Shown: in pieces, positions 7,958 through 11,732 of the stretch | Layout: each line of letters begins with the position of its first letter | Position numbering within the stretch: position 1 is the first letter of the stretch | DNA from: Veillonellaceae bacterium UBA5809 | GTDB lineage: Bacteria > Bacillota > Negativicutes > Veillonellales > Dialisteraceae | Direction of reading: 5' to 3' | DNA: 11,732 nucleotides | NCBI GenBank assembly: GCA_002417965.1 | Contig: DIDD01000147.1 | Coordinates: forward strand, 1-11,732 | Notes under the pieces: generated by a model | What the model was told of the DNA's origin: nothing | The model's database searches: none | What the model saw: only the letters and a program-made list of their open reading frames with translations | Program-made: the position numbers and the translations under genes

Positions 7958-8878
7958 TCAATGCTCCGCCTTCACGCCGGCCGTTTCAAGAGAAGGCGCG
8001 GTGCTGTCTCTCCGCAGAAGCCGGGAAAACAGAGTTGTGAAAAATTCCTGATCCTTAAACCGGATAAACCGGATCTTTTTTATACAGCTCCGAATACAGA
8101 GCTGGGACCGGTTGTCCAGTGTATAAGAAGCATCCCCGTCCACAGATACTGTCAGAAACCGCTCCCTTTCAGGCAGTGTGACGCGCACCTCGTCGGAATC
8201 GCAGAGCAGAAGAGGAATATTTCTCATCAAATGGGCGCAGATCGGGACCACGAGAATCTGGCGCGCCGCAGAATGCAGAATGGGACCGCCGCAGGACAGG
8301 GCATAACTCGTTGATCCCGTAGGTGTGGACACGATAAGTCCGTCTGCCGGATATTCCTGGGTATACTGCCCGTTGATCCAGAGCCTGACCCGGGACATTT
8401 TGCCTGTCTTATTGCGTCCCACCACCACATCATTCAGCGCATCGGGCAGCTTCCGGCAGGTTTTGCTTTCTCCTTCTTCTATATAAGAAGAAAGGAACAT
8501 TCTTTCTTCCACGCGGTAGTCATTTCTTTCAATCTGATCCAGACGCTCTTCCAGACGGTCCGGGGCAATTTCATTCAAAAATCCCAATTCCCCCAGATTA
8601 ATGCCTACCAGAAGCACAGGATAATCAGACATCTGCCGGGCCACCTGGAGAAAAGAACCGTCTCCGCCGACAGAAAAAACATAACGTACGTGATTTCCGA
8701 TCCAGTCAATTGACTTAAAATGCTCTCCGTCAACATGAATTTTCTTCTTCTCAAATTCAGGACGCAGCCCGTCAGGCAGATAAAAACGGATATTTTTTTT
8801 ATCAAATATCTTTTCCAGTGTCTGGAAAAATGGAAACACGGTGGGTTTCACCGCATTGGGAAAGACAGCGACTTCCAT
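7958..8878 (-). CDS. nadK: NAD kinase
   Basis: NAD kinase phosphorylates NAD to NADP with ATP or polyphosphate in the cytoplasm. The signature loop is GGDGS at 71-75 with catalytic Asp73; the last residue is Ser where Thr is more usual. Other family blocks are LLVGINLGELGFLNE (89-103), ALND at 147-150 and the glycine-rich ADGLIVSTPTGSTSYALS (178-195). The length of 306 residues is within range. A GTG at 8887 is in frame but lies inside the ribosome site; the ATG at 8878 has GAGGTG about six bases upstream and gives MEVAVFPN. The tlyA stop codon overlaps this ribosome site (gap of five bases), which suggests coupled translation. Confidence 0.96.
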   Translation of the reverse strand: MEVAVFPNAVKPTVFPFFQTLEKIFDKKNIRFYLPDGLRPEFEKKKIHVDGEHFKSIDWIGNHVRYVFSVGGDGSFLQVARQMSDYPVLLVGINLGELGFLNEIAPDRLEERLDQIERNDYRVEERMFLSSYIEEGESKTCRKLPDALNDVVVGRNKTGKMSRVRLWINGQYTQEYPADGLIVSTPTGSTSYALSCGGPILHSAARQILVVPICAHLMRNIPLLLCDSDEVRVTLPERERFLTVSVDGDASYTLDNRSQLCIRSCIKKIRFIRFKDQEFFTTLFSRLLRRDSTAPSLETAGVKAEH

Positions 8879-8883
8879 ATATA

Positions 8884-9702
8884 TCACCTCTTCAAATTTT
8901 CATGGGCTTCCGCCACCACGCGGGCAGCCATCCGGTCAGGATCTTCACCCGTTCCGTCCGGGCCGGCTTTCTTCCGTCCGGCCCACAGCAGGAATTCCAC
9001 ATTTCCCGACGTTCCCTTGATCGGCGAATAAGTCAGTCCGAGGACAGACCAGCCGTCTTCCCGGAGAGCGGCCATAGTATGGACCAGCACGCTCCGGTGT
9101 ACGGCCGGATCATGAATGATTCCGCCCTTTCCCACCTGCTCCCGTCCGGCTTCAAACTGGGGCTTGACGAGAATCACCATAGTTCCCTCCGGCTTTAAAA
9201 CAGCATCAACAGCGGGAAGGATTTTCAGCACTGAAATAAAAGATACATCAGCCGACACAAAATCGACAGGCTCCCCCAGCGTCTCCAATGTCACATCCTT
9301 GATATTGGTTCTTTCCAGACTGATGACCTGGGAAAGGCGGCGCAGCTTCCAGTCAAGCTGATTGGTGCCCACATCAATGGCATATACCCTGGAGGCGCCG
9401 TGCTGCAGGGCGCAGTCGGTAAATCCGCCGGTGGAAGCTCCTATATCGGCCATAACGGCCCCCTTGAGGCTGATGGGAAAAAGAGACAGCGCCTTTTCCA
9501 GCTTATAACCGCCCCGTCCCACATAAGGCATGACTTTTCCCCGGATTCTGATCGGCGCATCCCGGTCCACCCTTGTACCGGCCTTATCTACCGGACGGTC
9601 ATGCACCAGTATGACTCCGGCCATAATATGGCGCTTTGCCTTTTCACGGGTCTCAAAAAATCCCCGTTCCACCAACAGCACGTCCAGACGTTCTTTTTCC
9701 AT
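8884..9702 (-). CDS. tlyA: TlyA-family rRNA 2'-O-ribose methyltransferase
   Basis: TlyA-type enzymes 2'-O-methylate ribosomal RNA using SAM; homologues are often labelled hemolysin A. In Mycobacterium the enzyme affects capreomycin sensitivity. The N-terminal S4 RNA-binding domain covers about residues 4-65 (RLDVLLVERGFFETREKAKR region). It is followed by an FtsJ/RrmJ-like methyltransferase domain with the SAM loop DIGASTGGFTD at 86-96 and KPQFE at 180-184. Lys67, Asp152, Lys180 and Glu236 form the expected catalytic tetrad, at a constant offset of two from the residues reported for M. tuberculosis TlyA (Asp154, Lys182, Glu238). The length of 272 residues is typical. Upstream in-frame starts (to 9741) would overlap the preceding gene; the ATG at 9702 has GGGAGAGG just before it. 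A haemolytic role is unlikely. Confidence 0.95.
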   Translation of the reverse strand: MEKERLDVLLVERGFFETREKAKRHIMAGVILVHDRPVDKAGTRVDRDAPIRIRGKVMPYVGRGGYKLEKALSLFPISLKGAVMADIGASTGGFTDCALQHGASRVYAIDVGTNQLDWKLRRLSQVISLERTNIKDVTLETLGEPVDFVSADVSFISVLKILPAVDAVLKPEGTMVILVKPQFEAGREQVGKGGIIHDPAVHRSVLVHTMAALREDGWSVLGLTYSPIKGTSGNVEFLLWAGRKKAGPDGTGEDPDRMAARVVAEAHENLKR

Positions 9703-9719
9703 GCCTCTCCCTGATTCCA

Positions 9720-10175
9720 TTATACAATGACATAATAACAATAAGAAACGGCAATTCCCAAAACCGCTCCGGCCAGCACTTCCACCGGAGTATGCCCCAG
9801 CAGCTCCCGGAGCCTGGCAGGACTGACCCCTTCCCCGCGGTCGACTTCATCAAGAAGCGTATTGAGAATACGGGCCTGCTCTCCTGCCGCCCGGCGCACG
9901 CCGGCGGCGTCATACATGACAATCGCCGCAAAAACGCAGGCCAGCGCAAAAATTTCAGAATTCATTCCATCCAGAATGCCGATGGATGTGCAGAGGGCCG
10001 TCACCAGGGCTGAATGGGAGCTGGGCATGCCCCCGGATCCCACAAGACGCTCAATATCCCATTTTTTATGAGTCATGGCAAACAGGAAAATTTTGGCAAT
10101 CTGAGCGATCAGCCATGCCAGCACGGATGAAATCAGCACACCGTTTCCCCACAGCTCATGCAGATAAAAACTCAC
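9720..10175 (-). CDS. Divergent PAP2 family membrane protein (DUF212, YuiD-like)
   Basis: A 151-residue integral membrane protein of the divergent PAP2 (acid phosphatase/vanadium-haloperoxidase related) family; its biochemical role is not established. Helices are likely at 12-34, 52-68, 74-90 and 132-150. Family motifs are SGGMPSSHSALV at 47-58, YDAAGVRRAAGEQA at 88-101 and LLGHTPVEVLAG at 125-136. The SSHS and LGHTP motifs resemble the phosphatase core of PAP2 enzymes, so a role on lipid (polyprenyl) phosphates next to ispA is an attractive guess, not shown here. The start is a GTG at 10175: an in-frame TGA lies six codons upstream and the first internal ATG is at residue 34. AGGGTG is eight bases before the GTG. 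It is 15 bases after ispA and 17 before tlyA. Confidence 0.9.
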   Translation of the reverse strand: MSFYLHELWGNGVLISSVLAWLIAQIAKIFLFAMTHKKWDIERLVGSGGMPSSHSALVTALCTSIGILDGMNSEIFALACVFAAIVMYDAAGVRRAAGEQARILNTLLDEVDRGEGVSPARLRELLGHTPVEVLAGAVLGIAVSYCYYVIV

Positions 10176-10190
10176 GGACGTGTCACCCTT

Positions 10191-11069
10191 TCATTTTGTT
10201 CTTTCAATTAAATAAAGGGGAAGATCCCTCAGTATACGGCCGAAGACCGGCAGACGGGCAGCCAGCGCCGCTGCCTGCTGCGCCTCATCCTGCGCCTTCC
10301 GTGCAGCTTCCCCATAACCCAGTACGGTTACATAAGTGGGCTTGTCCATGACTTCATCCTGCCCGGACTTTTTCCCCATCTGCTCCAGCGTTCCCGATAC
10401 ATCCAGCATATCATCGGTAATCTGAAACAACAGCCCTATATGCCGGCCCCACTGCGCAAGAATATCCCGTTCTTCTCCGGGAAGAGACAGAACCGCCGCC
10501 GCCATATCCACAGGAGCGCACAGAAGACATCCGGTCTTGCAGGCATCCATGACCCGGAGCTCCTCCAGACTCAGGCGCCGGTGCTCAGATGAAATATCCT
10601 GCGCCTGTCCCCCCACCATGCCGGCAGGACCCGCCGCTTCCGCCAGTATCCGGACAAGTTCACAGCGGACATCCGGGGAAATCCCCTTCTGCCGGGACAG
10701 GAGCTGAAAAGCAAAGGTCAGCAGTCCGTCTCCCGCCAACGTCGCCATGCCGGCTCCGTATACCTTATGATTGGTCAGCCGTCCGCGGCGGAATTCATCA
10801 TTATCCATCGCCGGAAGATCATCATGAATCAGAGAATACGTATGAATGCATTCCAGCGCACAGGCTGCATCCATATACATCTCCGGATCCAGTCCTCCTT
10901 CTTCCAGAAGAAGGAGGAACAGGGACGGCCTGATTCTCTTTCCCCCTGCAAGAAGACTGTAATTCATAGCCTCATAAAGAATTTTATGTTCTCCGCAGTC
11001 CGGAGAGAGAATCGTTTCAAGATACCTGTCAATGAGAGCTTTCTTCTCCTCCATTATCGATTGGATCAT
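10191..11069 (-). CDS. ispA: Polyprenyl synthetase, probable farnesyl diphosphate synthase
   Basis: This short-chain trans-prenyl transferase condenses isopentenyl diphosphate with allylic diphosphates, most likely to farnesyl diphosphate. The first Asp-rich motif is DDLPAMD at 83-89, preceded by IHTYSLIH, close to E. coli IspA (IHAYSLIH), which argues for a C15 product. The second Asp-rich motif is DDMLD at 219-223, where DDILD is more usual. GGKRIRP at 42-48 binds diphosphate. The MDKPTYVTVLG block (241-251) departs slightly from the usual GK.TYP.LLG. The length of 292 residues is normal. The ATG at 11069 has GGGAGG about ten bases upstream. Its first 41 bases overlap the end of xseB, as often seen in the xseA-xseB-ispA cluster. 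Confidence 0.95.
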   Translation of the reverse strand: MIQSIMEEKKALIDRYLETILSPDCGEHKILYEAMNYSLLAGGKRIRPSLFLLLLEEGGLDPEMYMDAACALECIHTYSLIHDDLPAMDNDEFRRGRLTNHKVYGAGMATLAGDGLLTFAFQLLSRQKGISPDVRCELVRILAEAAGPAGMVGGQAQDISSEHRRLSLEELRVMDACKTGCLLCAPVDMAAAVLSLPGEERDILAQWGRHIGLLFQITDDMLDVSGTLEQMGKKSGQDEVMDKPTYVTVLGYGEAARKAQDEAQQAAALAARLPVFGRILRDLPLYLIERTK

Positions 11070-11328
11070 TTTCTTTTTTCCTCCCGTCGCCGGTAAGATT
11101 TTTCAGCGTGTCTGATGCGGACCGCACACTCTCTTCGGCCCGGTTCAGAAGCTCCATGCAGTGTTCCGCCAGTTCCATGCCTTCCTGAAACCGGGCGGTA
11201 ACCTCCTGCAGGGGCAGTTTTTCCGTCTGCAGTGAAAAGGCCAGCTTTTCCAGCCTGTCCAGAGAAGACTCAAAAGACCTGTCCCGGGGCATCTCCGTCT
11301 GTTTCCCGTTTTCTTCCATATATTTCAT
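11029..11328 (-). CDS. xseB: Exonuclease VII small subunit
   Basis: XseB is the small helical subunit that coats the coiled coil of XseA to form exonuclease VII, which degrades single-stranded DNA from both ends. The family core SFESSLDRLEKLAFSLQTEKLPL...FQEGMELAEHCMELLNRAEESV lies at about residues 18-68. The 99-residue length exceeds the usual 60-85 because of a charged N-terminal lead and a tail of about 30 residues; the last 13 codons overlap ispA. I chose the ATG at 11328, which overlaps the xseA stop (ATGA), but the GAGG is only two bases away. The ATG at 11319 (MEENGK, 96 residues) has the GAGG 11 bases upstream and is equally possible. Confidence 0.9.
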   Translation of the reverse strand: MKYMEENGKQTEMPRDRSFESSLDRLEKLAFSLQTEKLPLQEVTARFQEGMELAEHCMELLNRAEESVRSASDTLKNLTGDGRKKENDPIDNGGEESSH

Positions 11329-11732
11329 TTCCTCTGTTTTTCCAATGCTGTCATTTTTTCCAGCAGCTGTGCATATCGATTTTTCAAATGAGTTTCCATA
11401 TTTCTCTGCAGACGCATGACGGCCATGCGGAGCTGCATCCGTTCCTGTTCCGTTTTCCCGGAAGCGCCTGAAGCCTGCATGCGCCACAGCGCTGTATACA
11501 GCCGTCCCCGCCCGTCTGTCAGCGCCGATTCCGCTCCCCGGAGGAGCCGATCCCTGCAGGAAGCAATCTGCTCCTGCCAGTCCCCGAGTTCAGGCACAGC
11601 CATTTCAGCGGCCTGTGTGGGCGTGGCGGCTCTCCGGTCTGCCGTCAGATCTGCCAGCGTCACATCCCGTTCATGACCGACTGCTGAAATAACAGGAACC
11701 TCCGCGTCATGCACTGCTTTCAGCACAGCGGG
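11325..11732 (-). CDS. xseA: Exonuclease VII large subunit, C-terminal part (gene runs off the window)
   Basis: The frame is open to the right edge; only the last 135 residues are visible. The nuclease-domain block VISAVGHERDVTLADLTADR is clear, including the conserved GHExD His and Asp, followed by RAATPTQAAEMAVP. The rest is a charged, helical, coiled-coil-like stretch ending ...LEKMTALEKQRK. Only 116 residues run from the conserved His to the stop, whereas E. coli XseA (about 456 residues, His238) has about 219. The usual C-terminal LSP..VL.RGY tail is absent. The stop overlaps the xseB start as ATGA. The gene start lies outside the window. Confidence 0.93.
   Translation of the reverse strand, partial: PAVLKAVHDAEVPVISAVGHERDVTLADLTADRRAATPTQAAEMAVPELGDWQEQIASCRDRLLRGAESALTDGRGRLYTALWRMQASGASGKTEQERMQLRMAVMRLQRNMETHLKNRYAQLLEKMTALEKQRK

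Noticed and set aside
8884..9702. Haemolysin/virulence role for TlyA
   Set aside because: The sequence has an S4 domain and a complete methyltransferase catalytic set, which supports an rRNA methyltransferase; the haemolysin label is historical.
1..11732. Mobile elements, CRISPR arrays, defence genes, tRNA or rRNA genes
   Set aside because: No transposase, integrase, regularly spaced repeats, tRNA-like cloverleaf or rRNA sequence was seen; genes are contiguous and of similar base composition.

Overview
This is an 11.7 kb stretch of mostly housekeeping genes, with GC estimated by eye at about 55%. It looks like a low-to-mid-GC-lineage Gram-positive relative (Bacillota). The gene order xseA-xseB-ispA-(divergent PAP2)-tlyA-nadK-argR-recN is a well-known Bacillota arrangement. 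The absence of spo0A/spoIVB after recN fits a non-spore-former; a member of the Negativicutes is my best guess, but no marker in the window settles that.

Layout. On the + strand, 72-2861 encodes a 929-residue P1B-type metal-transporting ATPase of the Zn/Cd/Pb class, with a long Cys/His-rich N-terminus. Everything else is on the - strand and runs toward it. Read in the direction of transcription from the right edge, the genes are the 3' part of xseA, xseB, ispA, a divergent-PAP2 (DUF212/YuiD-like) membrane protein, tlyA, nadK, argR and recN. After a 77-base gap holding a likely promoter come dapB, asd and dapA. The two converging transcription units meet at a perfect 48-base palindrome (2902-2949) flanked by A and T runs, which should stop transcription from both sides.

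How the genes work together. xseA/xseB (exonuclease VII) and recN serve DNA repair. ispA makes farnesyl diphosphate for quinone and undecaprenyl carriers. tlyA is a 2'-O-ribose rRNA methyltransferase, nadK supplies NADP, and argR is the arginine-sensing repressor. dapB, asd and dapA are three consecutive-pathway enzymes from aspartyl phosphate to tetrahydrodipicolinate (diaminopimelate/lysine). They are packed so tightly (10-base and 1-base gaps) that they must be one operon. Most junctions in the long operon are gaps of under 30 bases or overlaps, which suggests translational coupling.

What stands out. I found no mobile element, CRISPR array, defence island, tRNA or rRNA, and no convincing undescribed multi-gene system. 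The points worth a second look are the unusual metal-binding N-terminus of the ATPase, the perfect bidirectional palindrome, an XseA that ends about 100 residues early compared with E. coli, the absence of dxs from its usual place between ispA and tlyA, and a 41-base xseB/ispA overlap.
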